Part shown: positions 35,050 to 42,537 of the stretch, piece after piece
How the letters are laid out: each line of letters begins with the position of its first letter
Position numbering within the stretch: position 1 is the first letter of the stretch
Assembly: GCA_018223185.1 (NCBI GenBank)
Contig: JAAEYW010000007.1
Location: forward strand, 1-64,000
Direction of reading: 5' to 3'
DNA from: Oceanospirillales bacterium
GTDB lineage: Bacteria > Pseudomonadota > Gammaproteobacteria > Pseudomonadales > Balneatricaceae
Length of the DNA stretch: 64,000 nt
The notes under the pieces: generated by a model
The model's input: the letters and a program-made list of their open reading frames with translations, nothing else
Databases searched by the model: none
What the model was told of the DNA's origin: nothing
Made by a program: the position numbers and the translations under genes

Positions 35050-36381
35050 TTAGAAGAATTCTGCGTAACGGTTAACTTCCCACTCGGACACATGCCGGCT
35101 GTAATCAATCCATTCATCGCGTTTAATCTTGATAAATTCGGCAACAATCTCTTTACCCATTCGCTCGGTCAGAACGGTATCTGCTTCAAGGGCGGTGATG
35201 GCTTCATTCAGGTTCTGTGGCAGAATTTCAATCCCTTTGGCCTTACGCTGCTCTTCAGTCATGGCATACAGGTTGAGGTTTACAGGTGCGCCCGGATCCA
35301 GCTCCCGCTCGATACCATCCAGGCCTGCCGCGATGATAGCGGCGTGAACCAGATAGGGGTTACAGCCTGAATCGGGAAGACGGAACTCCAGACGGCCATA
35401 GGGAACCCGGACCATCGCTGAACGGTTGTTATCGCCGTACGCGATATAGGCAGGCGCCCAGGTGGCACCTGAAGCGGAACCCCCAACCACCAGACGTTTA
35501 TAGGAGTTAACCGTCGGTGCGGCAAACGCACACAGCGCCTTAGCGTGATGCAGTATGCCCGCCGTAAAGTGATAGGCCATCTTCGACAAGCCCATTCCAT
35601 TTACGTCACTGTCATCGTTGAACAGGTTCTTGCCCTCGTCATTGGTGATCGAGAGGTGGAAATGCATGCCATTACCGGTGCGGTCTGAAGCTGGTTTAGG
35701 CATGAAAGAACAGACCATTCCCATATCGTTGGCAATTTCACCGGCAGCCATCCGTACAAACGTGAAACGATCCGCAGACTCCAGGGCGTCTCCATAGGTG
35801 TAGTTAATCTCAAACTGACCGTTAGCATCCTCGTGGTCGATCTGATACACATCGAAATCCACCGCCTGAAGCGACTCGACCAGTGTTTCCAGAAACGCCC
35901 GTGAACGGGATAAACCTTTATAGTCATAGCAAGGCTTAGTCAGGGTATCGGTGTCATCGACCGTCACCAGACCACCGTGACTGTCACGCTCGAACAAGTA
36001 AAACTCAGGTTCGAGTCCGGTATTCAGCGTCCAGCCCTTCTCATCCAGAAGTTTCAGCTGACGCTTCAGTACCACCCGACTGTCGTAGGGATGCGGTGCA
36101 CCATTAACGTATCCGTCACAGACAATTCGGGCATAGCCTGGTTGCCAAGGAACAAGAGACAGAGTGCTCAGATCGCCCCGGGCCATGAAGTCAGGCCCAT
36201 GCGGTTCCATCCCCATCCCCCACACAGCAAAACCAGCAAAACCTGCCCCGGTTTCAACAACGTCCATCAGGCAGTTAGCCGGCACTGATTTAGTTTTGGC
36301 TACACCGTGGATATCAACAAACTGAGCCAGTATGTATTTAATGTTGTTATCGGTAATAAATTTCTCTAAATCCTGCGGCAT
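35050..36381 (-). CDS. gmaS: Gamma-glutamylmethylamide synthetase
   Basis: The 443-aa protein is a glutamine-synthetase-type ligase that joins methylamine to glutamate with ATP. The metal and substrate residues are visible in [33 protein letters not shown] and [14 protein letters not shown]. The loop before [10 protein letters not shown] differs from that of true GlnA. The length fits GmaS. It is the first gene of the gmaS-mgsABC-purU-folD-mgdABCD unit, which rules out a simple glnA role. I start at 36381 behind GGAGGG; the Met 17 codons earlier lies in the regulatory spacer. Confidence 0.92.
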   Translation of the reverse strand: MPQDLEKFITDNNIKYILAQFVDIHGVAKTKSVPANCLMDVVETGAGFAGFAVWGMGMEPHGPDFMARGDLSTLSLVPWQPGYARIVCDGYVNGAPHPYDSRVVLKRQLKLLDEKGWTLNTGLEPEFYLFERDSHGGLVTVDDTDTLTKPCYDYKGLSRSRAFLETLVESLQAVDFDVYQIDHEDANGQFEINYTYGDALESADRFTFVRMAAGEIANDMGMVCSFMPKPASDRTGNGMHFHLSITNDEGKNLFNDDSDVNGMGLSKMAYHFTAGILHHAKALCAFAAPTVNSYKRLVVGGSASGATWAPAYIAYGDNNRSAMVRVPYGRLEFRLPDSGCNPYLVHAAIIAAGLDGIERELDPGAPVNLNLYAMTEEQRKAKGIEILPQNLNEAITALEADTVLTERMGKEIVAEFIKIKRDEWIDYSRHVSEWEVNRYAEFF

Positions 36382-36498
36382 GGTAGCCCTCCGTCTTCTT
36401 CTGAAGCCTGTCCCGGTAGAGTACAGACACATAAGTTTCTTAACAGTAATTTTTTATGCTTAATAAGAAAGCAATGCGTATGCCAAAAACCATACCTT

Positions 36499-36517
36499 TG
36501 GGAATATTATTTTCCCA
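36499..36517. promoter_or_regulatory. Putative XRE-cupin operator, gmaS promoter region
   Basis: In the 274-base divergent spacer, the near-perfect inverted repeat TGGGAAtattattTTCCCA spans 36499-36517, and a related GGGAATATATT follows at 36568-36578. The placement suggests a site for the adjacent XRE-cupin protein. I see no clear -35/-10 pair. Confidence 0.45.
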
Positions 36518-36655
36518 TGAGGATAACTTATTGATTTATATGGATCTGGTAAAAAAAAATTCTTTGTGGGAATATATTGGCTATCAAAAGAAGTCACAGG
36601 CCGCATGGACAGGCGCACAAAGCTGGTTCACAGCGCCCCAACAAAGGGCATAAAA

Positions 36656-37252
36656 ATGGCAGAAAACAAAGGTCAGAAGTTCGAACTCGATCACTACATC
36701 GGTATGAAAGTGAAAAAAGCCCGGCTTGAAGAGGGATTAAAAATAACCGATGTCGCGAGAATCTCGGGCATCAGTCAGGGGATGGTCAGTAAGATTGAAA
36801 ACGCACAGGTATCCACCAGCCTTGAAACACTGAGCCGGCTCTGCTCAGCACTGGGCATGCCGATCTCTAAACTGTTTAATGACTTTGACCGTCCGGACGG
36901 TGGCGCCCAGTTCACAAAGTCAGGTACGGGTCTGGAGGTGGTCAGACGCGGGACCGAGAAAGGCCACACCTATCAGTTACTCACCTATCAGCGTGGCGGT
37001 AAGAAATCATTTGAACCCTTTCTGATTACCATGGATGACCTGGCAGAGGTATTCCCCACCTTCTCCCATCCCGGTGAAGAGTTCATCCATATCCTCAGCG
37101 GCAAGATCGTCTACCGTCACGGAAACCATCTTTATAATATGGAAGCCGGCGACAGCCTGACCTTTGATGCAGAGATCCCCCATGGCCCTGAAGAGTTGCT
37201 GGAAGTGCCGATCAAACTTCTATCAATTATTCATTATGATGATAAGAGCTGA
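36656..37252 (+). CDS. XRE-cupin regulator of methylamine operon
   Basis: The 198-aa protein has an HTH_XRE domain (residues 14-70; GMKVKKARLEEGLKITDVARIS... with ISQGMVSKIENAQVS as recognition helix) and a C-terminal cupin (about 110-195; FSHPGEEFIHILSG and YNMEAGDSLTFDAEIPHGP). Such regulators sense small metabolites of nearby amine or amino-acid pathways. It is divergent from gmaS and probably controls the operon; the effector could be methylamine, gamma-glutamylmethylamide or N-methylglutamate. I start at 36656, behind AAGGG. The longer frame to 36566 runs through the operator region. Confidence 0.85.
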   Translation: MAENKGQKFELDHYIGMKVKKARLEEGLKITDVARISGISQGMVSKIENAQVSTSLETLSRLCSALGMPISKLFNDFDRPDGGAQFTKSGTGLEVVRRGTEKGHTYQLLTYQRGGKKSFEPFLITMDDLAEVFPTFSHPGEEFIHILSGKIVYRHGNHLYNMEAGDSLTFDAEIPHGPEELLEVPIKLLSIIHYDDKS

Positions 37253-37308
37253 ATTTTTAGCGCAGGCACACTGCGCCCTCTGGGTTAAAATGTTTCTACC
37301 TGTAAGGC

Positions 37309-37334
37309 AAACCACAGAGGGATTTAACGCAGAG
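37309..37334. repeat. ACCACAGAG-family repeat remnant
   Basis: AACCACAGAGG followed by ATTTAACGCAGAG, related to the longer copies at 37843 and 37953. It lies just past the XRE-cupin gene at the left margin of the accessory island. Confidence 0.5.
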
Positions 37335-37378
37335 TCATTCAACGCTGTTATTTGTATGCCGCATAGCCAACGTTTTGC

Positions 37379-37729
37379 TCATTCAAATACAGGGGCGTCG
37401 AAGTCATGGCCTTCATCGCTATAGGCCGTGACGATAACATCCGCAACCAATCCCGTATCGGCTTCAACCTGGGTTTGAAAAAAGTTTTGAATCTGTTGCC
37501 TGCGACCATGAGCAGACCAGGCTTCAGCGTCTTCCCAGATCTCGTTAAACACAATCGGATATTCATTTCGCATCGCACTCGGGTGATCAATCTGTCGTGT
37601 CAGCATATATTGAATACAGCCCTCCTCCCGATAAGAATCCGGCTCAAGCGCCTTTAACACCCCAAACAACTCTGCTTCTTTTCCTGGCTTGGGCTTAAAC
37701 TGGGCTAAAACATACACACGGCTGGTCAT
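37379..37729 (-). CDS. Antibiotic biosynthesis monooxygenase (ABM) domain protein
   Basis: The 116-aa protein is a small ferredoxin-like ABM fold: VYVLAQFKPKPGKEAELFGVLKALE, EEGCIQYMLTRQ and NEIWEDAEAWSAHGRRQQI match YgiN/ABM proteins. These act on quinones or small aromatic substrates, often without cofactor. It is convergent with the XRE-cupin gene and sits at the edge of the accessory island, so it may or may not belong to it. The actual substrate cannot be deduced. Confidence 0.88.
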   Translation of the reverse strand: MTSRVYVLAQFKPKPGKEAELFGVLKALEPDSYREEGCIQYMLTRQIDHPSAMRNEYPIVFNEIWEDAEAWSAHGRRQQIQNFFQTQVEADTGLVADVIVTAYSDEGHDFDAPVFE

Positions 37730-37842
37730 CGGATTTCCTTTGTTTGTCGATAATTTGACTGAATAGTAGATGAAAACATGGGTGACAGGAACTCACGAGG
37801 TGACTGGCGCTCTGAATCACGTTCTCTGAGCCACTGATTAAG

Positions 37843-38030
37843 AGCGGTTTAACCACAGAGGACACGGAGCACACAGAGAAAAGGACTGATCCAGTTAAGC
37901 TAGCTGGATCAATGACTCTGCCCCTGTTGATTCATGACCCTGTTGCGTCAAAAGCGTTTTAACCACAGAGGACACGGAGTACACAGAGAAAAGTGCTGAT
38001 CCGGTTAAGCTATCCTAATCCACCACTCTG
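37843..38030. repeat. Two direct copies of a 78-bp ACCACAGAG repeat
   Basis: Copies at 37843-37920 and 37953-38030 lie 110 bases apart. They share AACCACAGAGGACACGGAG, ACACAGAGAAAAG, CTGATCCnGTTAAGCTA and a terminal ACTCTG. Gaps 37253-37378 and 37730-38074 hold no gene apart from these repeats. The motif resembles an interspersed repeat found in many bacterial genomes; it has no coding potential. Confidence 0.8.
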
Positions 38031-38074
38031 CATCTTTGAATTACGGCAGGCGTTACACCTTCTATCGATGGACC

Positions 38075-38404
38075 TTAATTAAGGCCCCGTTCTCTGCGCG
38101 CATCGTTAATTCCACCTGCGTTAGATACATTTGTATAACCGGCATCTTTCAGCGCTAAAATTGCTTTTCCCGCCCGATTTCCGCTTCGGCAATACAGGCG
38201 AATGTCCGTATTTTTATCTGGAAATATCTCACTAACGCCTGCAACAATGTCATCATGTGAAATGCGGGCATCGCCTTCAATATTGTCAATGCTATGTTCG
38301 ACAGCACTTCGTACATCAATCCAAACAGTTTCAGCATTTGATACTACGCTGAAGCACATCATCATCATAAAAAATAAAATATGACCCAGTTTTTTAAAGT
38401 ACAT
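38075..38404 (-). CDS. Periplasmic rhodanese-like protein (PspE type)
   Basis: The 109-aa protein has a signal peptide (about residues 1-24, cleavage after VVSNA) and a single rhodanese domain with the active-site loop CRSGNRAGKA. The Cys carries persulfide in active members. The length and secretion fit PspE-type thiosulfate sulfurtransferases. It is on the same strand as the cassette genes that follow upstream. An attC-like half lies 30 bases before its start (38434-38440), so it may be the last cassette of the array. Confidence 0.85.
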   Translation of the reverse strand: MYFKKLGHILFFMMMMCFSVVSNAETVWIDVRSAVEHSIDNIEGDARISHDDIVAGVSEIFPDKNTDIRLYCRSGNRAGKAILALKDAGYTNVSNAGGINDARRERGLN

Positions 38405-38433
38405 CGTTTAATCCTTCGTTGGAATTGACGAGC

Positions 38434-38467
38434 ATTTAACGCTCGCATTTGCCGGGAATCTGAGCGT
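38434..38467 (-). other. Possible attC remnant upstream of rhodanese gene
   Basis: On the minus strand GTTAAAT (38434-38440) matches the R' core GTTRRRY. Before it AACGCTCG-type bases pair with GAGCG at 38462-38466. No clear R'' box follows, so this is weaker than the other sites. The stretch 38405-38627 otherwise has no gene, only a short repeated AATCCAGCCCTTT near 38604. Confidence 0.3.
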
Positions 38468-38627
38468 AGCAAGTGAATTCATAAGATCTGCTTCAGGCGC
38501 TGACCCCTGTCATTTTATGGGTTTCACCAAGTCAGCTCCACAACTCATTTAATTTCAACCCGACACCGCCTGGTTAATCAGGAAAAAGCGGTTTGAGCCC
38601 TTGAATCCAGCCCTTTAATCCAGCCCC

Positions 38628-39416
38628 TTAATCCTTGCTCGTTGCCACGCTCCCGCGAGGAAACGAGACAAGCTTAGGCATGAGCGCAAACACGCCCCAC
38701 CCCAAATACTCGCGAGTATAGGCTGCATGGCGTACAGGCTCTGTACTCAGGCTGGAGCGGATCTCCTCGGCCAACTCATCGTCAGGATTTTTCTCAAGCC
38801 ATCGGCGCATTGTGAGCCACTTAGCCGCTTCGTACCTGTCCCAACTATCCTGATTGGCCAGAACCATCTCAACAACGTCATAACCAAGATTACCGAAGGA
38901 TTCAAGAAGCTCTGGAAGACTGAGAAAGTCTGACATTGAGCTGGCCAAACACTTCCTGGCAATGTCTTCTGTTGGAGGCAACTGCCGCCAGTAAGGCTCG
39001 CCAATCAGGATGATGCCACCATTACGCAGGCTTTTGGCCAGAAGCGCGATAGTGCCAGCGGCACCGCCCCCAATCCAGGTGGCGCCGACACAAGCGGCCA
39101 CATCAGCTTTCTCTTCAGTGATATAGCCCGATGCATCGTCGTGAATGAAATCAACCTTATGAGCAACGCCGAGCTCTTCGGCGCGCAGCTTCGCCTGTGC
39201 GGTGAACAATGGACTCATGTCGATGCCGGTACCAACAATGCCGTGATCCCGTGCCCAGGTGCATAGCATTTCGCCCGAGCCGCTTCCGAGGTCGAGCACT
39301 CGCGCTCCTGGCTTCAGGCGAAGGGCGGCACCGAGCGTGACAAATTTGTCGAGCGTGAACGGATTGTGGATACGATGCTCACTTTCCGTGATATTGAAAA
39401 ACCGTGGGATGTCCAA
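38628..39416 (-). CDS. SAM-dependent methyltransferase (cassette gene)
   Basis: The 262-aa protein is a class I methyltransferase. Motif I is VLDLGSGSGEMLCTWARD (about residues 40-57). VGTGIDMS follows as motif II, with a motif IV region around AACVGATWIGGGAAG. The closest type is UbiE/COQ5-like 'methyltransferase type 11'. The start is TTG at 39416, decided by AGGAGG eight bases upstream; there is no suitable ATG. GC content is higher than in the next cassette genes. The final codons overlap a copy of an inverted repeat (38638-38668), so the original C-terminus may have been altered. The substrate is unknown. Confidence 0.8.
   Translation of the reverse strand: MDIPRFFNITESEHRIHNPFTLDKFVTLGAALRLKPGARVLDLGSGSGEMLCTWARDHGIVGTGIDMSPLFTAQAKLRAEELGVAHKVDFIHDDASGYITEEKADVAACVGATWIGGGAAGTIALLAKSLRNGGIILIGEPYWRQLPPTEDIARKCLASSMSDFLSLPELLESFGNLGYDVVEMVLANQDSWDRYEAAKWLTMRRWLEKNPDDELAEEIRSSLSTEPVRHAAYTREYLGWGVFALMPKLVSFPRGSVATSKD
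38638..38668. repeat. CTCGTT...AACGAG inverted repeat, copy 1
   Basis: CTCGTTGCCACGC, a short loop, then GCGAGGAAACGAGAC. It overlaps the last codons of the methyltransferase gene and resembles the copy at 40471-40502. Confidence 0.55.
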
Positions 39417-39457
39417 TGCGTAAACCTCCTACAGAATGCAAATAGATTGGATGAAAA

Positions 39458-39528
39458 GTCTAACCGCTTCGAGGCCAGATAAGAACTTAATTATCTATTA
39501 ACTCAGGGGCGGCTCATATGTGTTATGT
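39458..39528 (-). other. Integron attC site (candidate)
   Basis: Read on the minus strand, the R''-like box ACATAAC overlaps the stop of the 39523 gene. The R' box GTTAGAC, an exact GTTRRRY, lies 71 bases on. Between them are CCGC/GCGG arms and an AGATAA/TTATCT inner stem. Size and position fit a cassette recombination site. Confidence 0.7.
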
Positions 39529-39984
39529 ACATTTTTTTTGTGCCAATAAAACAGTTGCATTTACCAAATCAATAGCCTTGCATTCAAGATCATCATGGTA
39601 ATCAACTCTATATTCATGCGACCTCATGTTTTTTAGTCTAATGATTGCACCGTAGAAATCTTGATAAGCCTCTAGTATTTCCTCGATATCTTTCTTTTTA
39701 AATAAGAGCTTAATTCTTGAAATACTTTTCCTTATTTGGTTTTTGCTCTCTAAGATTTCCTTTTCAAATATTACTGCCTCTTCTTCTGATATCGTGCTTA
39801 CACCAAGAACTTCTAAAGCACGAATATTTGATTCATGAGAGATAGACTCAGCCGTATCAACTATATTTTTAAGAGCTTCATATTTCTCAAACCAAAGCTT
39901 TTCTGACTTAGATTTTAAAATAGCAAAGTAGGCGCCGAATCCCGCCCCGAACAAAGCAACTAATAACGGAAGAATCTCTTTCAT
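39523..39984 (-). CDS. Hypothetical membrane-anchored cassette protein
   Basis: The 153-aa protein has one N-terminal membrane helix (residues 4-23, ILPLLVALFGAGFGAYFAIL) followed by a long, charged, alpha-helical domain with coiled-coil character (about 25-150). I recognise no family; helical proteins with this layout often face the cytoplasm. It is AT-rich compared with the operons on either side, and it is bounded by attC-like sites on both sides, as expected for an integron cassette. Confidence 0.7.
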   Translation of the reverse strand: MKEILPLLVALFGAGFGAYFAILKSKSEKLWFEKYEALKNIVDTAESISHESNIRALEVLGVSTISEEEAVIFEKEILESKNQIRKSISRIKLLFKKKDIEEILEAYQDFYGAIIRLKNMRSHEYRVDYHDDLECKAIDLVNATVLLAQKKCT

Positions 39985-39999
39985 TGGTTTCTCATTAGT

Positions 40000-40075
40000 A
40001 CATAACGATCAATGTAAGGGGCGTGAGGTACAAGCGTCCCAAAGTAAGCCACACTGCTTGTGGCCGGAGTTAATT
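40000..40075 (-). other. Integron attC site (candidate)
   Basis: On the minus strand, R''-like AATTAAC (24 bases past the 40099 stop) and R'-like GTTATGT (VCR-like core) are 76 bases apart. Inner arms ACAAGC and GCTTGT pair, with GGACGCTTG shared with the site at 41115-41176. The R'' box has one mismatch. Confidence 0.65.
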
Positions 40076-40098
40076 TTACTTTTTGTGATACAGCTACA

Positions 40099-40419
40099 TT
40101 AAAGCCGATGCTTTTCCATATTTACATCATCTTTCTTAAGGATATAAATGTAAGATCTATTCCAACGGGAATCAATTGATTTTACATAATTAACGGCAAA
40201 ATTTTTGCGAGATTTTAAGCCTAAAGCTGAGCCAATAATTTCCTCATCATTCGCATTACCACGCTCTACGTTATGCCAGTAGTAAACATCGTATGAAGCC
40301 TTATTTTCAACATAGTCACATGAATACTTTGATGCATATTTATCACAGCCAGATTCATCTCTTGAAAGGTATTGATACACAAAATAACCAACGACTAAAA
40401 GTAAAATCACTTTACCCAT
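40099..40419 (-). CDS. Hypothetical small exported or anchored cassette protein
   Basis: The 106-aa protein has an N-terminal hydrophobic segment (residues 3-18, KVILLLVVGYFVYQYL) acting as an anchor or signal. A short domain with three Cys (C25, C34 area) and many Tyr follows. A Lys-rich tail ends it. No family recognised. It lies between a degenerate and a good attC-like site. Confidence 0.65.
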   Translation of the reverse strand: MGKVILLLVVGYFVYQYLSRDESGCDKYASKYSCDYVENKASYDVYYWHNVERGNANDEEIIGSALGLKSRKNFAVNYVKSIDSRWNRSYIYILKKDDVNMEKHRL

Positions 40420-40439
40420 TTCGTATCCTTTAGGTTAAA

Positions 40440-40545
40440 TACTAACTCTCAACTTAAGAGTTGTATCATACTCGTTCCCACGCGCCTGCGTGAGAACGAG
40501 ACAAAGCGGGGAACTACACAATCCGACAACATGCGCTTGTTACGC
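40440..40545 (-). other. Degenerate attC-like spacer with inserted inverted repeat
   Basis: On the minus strand GCGTAACAAGCGC, a typical R''-L'' start, overlaps the stop of the 40540 gene. The R'-like GTTAGTA is 106 bases on and poor. The inverted repeat at 40471-40502 fills the middle, so the site may have been disrupted by an insertion. Confidence 0.4.
40471..40502. repeat. CTCGTT...AACGAG inverted repeat, copy 2
   Basis: CTCGTTCCCACGC-gcct-GCGTGAGAACGAG has 13-base arms with one mismatch. It is a small MITE- or REP-like palindrome, related to 38638-38668. Confidence 0.7.
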
Positions 40546-41085
40546 TCGCCTTGGAGCAAGGTATAGCTGCTTTATTTTATAAACGAACTCTGGCCTATTG
40601 GCATACCGCAAGGCAATATCCCAAAGTGGATTGGTACGATTATTAATATTTTTAGCAAGAGCTTTTATTTCAGGCGGCGCATCTTCACGGAAAAAATTTT
40701 TGTTATCTCTATTTTTGTCATAGCTAACACCAGTTATTTTGAATTTCCTCGGTGCTACCCGCTTCGATTTTTGCTGCTCTATATCTCGGTGTGCCGTCTC
40801 CCAGGTAATGGCTCTGACCATTAACATGTACTGGTGCTCGTCGAATTTTCCATTAACTGTAAATTGCGATTTTGGCGGGTAGCGTGGCTGAATTTTTCGC
40901 TGATATAGTCCACCAACTACAAACCGGAAATGTAAATTATCAGGTGACATTTCGTAACGCCGACAATCAACAATATCAACCCATTGACCTTTGGTTTGCT
41001 CTATATTCTTCTTGGCAAAGAGAACCGCAAAAGCTTCATCCGTACCAGCATATTTCAGATATTTTTTAAGCAGTTTTTCGTTCAT
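40540..41085 (-). CDS. Hypothetical cassette protein, 181 aa
   Basis: A soluble, basic protein of 181 aa without signal or membrane segments. I cannot place it in a family. It has a beta-rich first half (WVDIVDCRRYEMSPDNLHFRF) and a Lys/Arg-rich middle (EQQKSKRVAPRKFKITG). Together these could bind nucleic acid, but that is speculation. It is bounded by the attC-like site 41115-41176 upstream and the degenerate one downstream. Confidence 0.65.
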   Translation of the reverse strand: MNEKLLKKYLKYAGTDEAFAVLFAKKNIEQTKGQWVDIVDCRRYEMSPDNLHFRFVVGGLYQRKIQPRYPPKSQFTVNGKFDEHQYMLMVRAITWETAHRDIEQQKSKRVAPRKFKITGVSYDKNRDNKNFFREDAPPEIKALAKNINNRTNPLWDIALRYANRPEFVYKIKQLYLAPRRA

Positions 41086-41114
41086 ATTCTAACCATTGTA
41101 ACGTAAGCTTTTCC

Positions 41115-41176
41115 GCCTAACGCCCGCGTAAAAGGCACAAGCTTGCAAGCGTCCTAATTGACGCGTCTTGCTAGAT
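41115..41176 (-). other. Integron attC site (strong candidate)
   Basis: On the minus strand, ATCTAGC (RYYYAAC with one mismatch) overlaps the stop codon of the lipoprotein gene. GTTAGGC, the classic R' core, lies 62 bases on, preceded by GCGG. Inner arms GCAAG and CTTGC pair around the spacer. This is the best site of the array. Confidence 0.75.
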
Positions 41177-41749
41177 ACTCTTTAAACGAGACATGTAGTT
41201 TATGAAGTCTTGTTTAGCTCCTATCCTGCCGTTGTAGCTAAAGACCCCCTCCAAATAACTATTCTCTAGATCTATACGAATGCGAACATCCTGAGCAGAC
41301 AATATTTCACGAATGAAGTCCTTTTCAACAACATAATATAAAACATTCATTTGTTTAATGACATTTGGGTGAAAGTAGGTTTTAGCTTCAGTGCTTGGGT
41401 TAAGATTAGCAATCTGATCTTTAGTTACGGATGTGAAGCTATCAAACTTACCGCTCACATTGAAATTTATAGTTGTTCCAGTACTTACTGGTTTATCTTT
41501 ATGAGGCAGTACGATTAAAACTATATTGTCATCAGGTAACGAAGAACTCCAATACAGACCTATTCTCATATCACTACCACTAACACCTTTGTTGCTTCTA
41601 TAGACATAACTTGGGGACATGGAAAGCTCTTCTGTACCATCAAACGTCGATGTGTACTCAGAAACGCACCCTGTCGCGCATGGAGTGCTTGCGCACCCAG
41701 AAATACTGATAAAGAAAGTAATTAATAGTATTAACTTTTTATAACTCAT
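41171..41749 (-). CDS. Putative lipoprotein (cassette gene)
   Basis: The 192-aa protein has a lipoprotein signal peptide: a hydrophobic stretch (residues 5-17) ending in the lipobox ISGC with Cys19. The mature part has several beta strands (MRIGLYWSSSLPDDNIVLIVLPH, and others) and no motif I recognise. It should be attached to the periplasmic face of a membrane. Its stop overlaps an attC R'' box, and another attC ends 48 bases before its start, so it is a complete cassette. Confidence 0.75.
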   Translation of the reverse strand: MSYKKLILLITFFISISGCASTPCATGCVSEYTSTFDGTEELSMSPSYVYRSNKGVSGSDMRIGLYWSSSLPDDNIVLIVLPHKDKPVSTGTTINFNVSGKFDSFTSVTKDQIANLNPSTEAKTYFHPNVIKQMNVLYYVVEKDFIREILSAQDVRIRIDLENSYLEGVFSYNGRIGAKQDFINYMSRLKSI

Positions 41750-41796
41750 GACTAATCTCAGTTAAGTTTATATGAAAACTGTATGTTACGTAAAAG

Positions 41797-41857
41797 ATCC
41801 AACGCCTAGATTAGTAGAAGAATCGCAACGACGATCCACTACAGCTACTTGTTAAAG
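41797..41857 (-). other. Integron attC site (candidate)
   Basis: On the minus strand, CTTTAAC (one mismatch to RYYYAAC) lies within the last codons of the 41845 gene. The R' core GTTGGAT, an exact GTTRRRY, lies 61 bases on. AGTAG pairs with CTACT and ATCG with CGAT inside. Confidence 0.7.
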
Positions 41858-42447
41858 GCCCAATTGACAAAATCATTACCAACCTTTTCATATATTTGAA
41901 ACTGTTCGATATTTTTTGACAGGTCAATAAACTCTGCGAGTATATATAAAGATATTAAACCAACAATTTGCATTAATTGAAGAACTTCTTGGTCTTCAAT
42001 ATTTGGTGAAATAATATTTTCGTCATTTATGTGTTTGACTGCAATATGAACCCCTCCATGAGTATAGCTGTGCAAAGATGGGCGCAATTCACTCCAGACT
42101 TCTGACAAAATTGGTGTAAATTCCATTTCAGATTCAATCTCTTTCGCTAGACCCAAAGCGGATTTCCATTTATCTGTTTCTAAGCATTTTTTAATTTGTG
42201 ATTCCGTCGCACATCGATGTAACCATATTGCACGGAAAGAGGATTCTAATAGAGGGCGAACCAAGGCGAATGCTGAAGCAAAATTTCTTTTCTGCGCCAG
42301 AGTTTGAATGCCATCGCAGTGATTGAAAGCAACATATAGCATTGTGCTAATGAAGTTGATCTTCTCTGAAGGATTATCAATATTGCATTTTTCAATTTCT
42401 CTCCAAATGCAATCAATTTGATCTCTGGCTTTAAAGATACATTCCAT
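41845..42447 (-). CDS. Hypothetical all-helical protein (cassette gene)
   Basis: The 200-aa protein is predicted to be entirely helical. It has the pattern TMLYVAFNHCDGIQTLAQK, RPLLESSFRAIWLH and SLHSYTHGGVHIAVKH. This recalls DUF6988/DUF5677-type proteins of cassette arrays, which have a HEPN-like arrangement; I am not certain of the match. A low-GC, typical cassette gene lying between two attC-like sites. Confidence 0.7.
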   Translation of the reverse strand: MECIFKARDQIDCIWREIEKCNIDNPSEKINFISTMLYVAFNHCDGIQTLAQKRNFASAFALVRPLLESSFRAIWLHRCATESQIKKCLETDKWKSALGLAKEIESEMEFTPILSEVWSELRPSLHSYTHGGVHIAVKHINDENIISPNIEDQEVLQLMQIVGLISLYILAEFIDLSKNIEQFQIYEKVGNDFVNWAFNK

Positions 42448-42457
42448 TTCTTTGGCC

Positions 42458-42533
42458 TTTTAATGCTGAGCACAGCGGCGCGCTTTAGCGCGTCCGGCGG
42501 CCATAGGCCGCGTACTGCTGCGACTTGTTATGG
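42458..42533 (-). other. Probable attC site with paired palindromes
   Basis: On the minus strand, CCATAACAAGTCGCAGCAG follows the stop of the Ada-domain gene, a typical cassette-end sequence. Two palindromes, GCGGCCTATGGCCGC and CGCGCTAAAGCGCG, and then GCTGTGCTCAGC lead to a poor R' box, ATTAAAA. The structure is more convincing than the cores. Confidence 0.55.
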
Positions 42534-42537
42534 ATTT

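Noticed and set aside
37843..38030. CRISPR array
   Set aside because: Only two copies, 78 bases long, with a short spacer and no cas genes.
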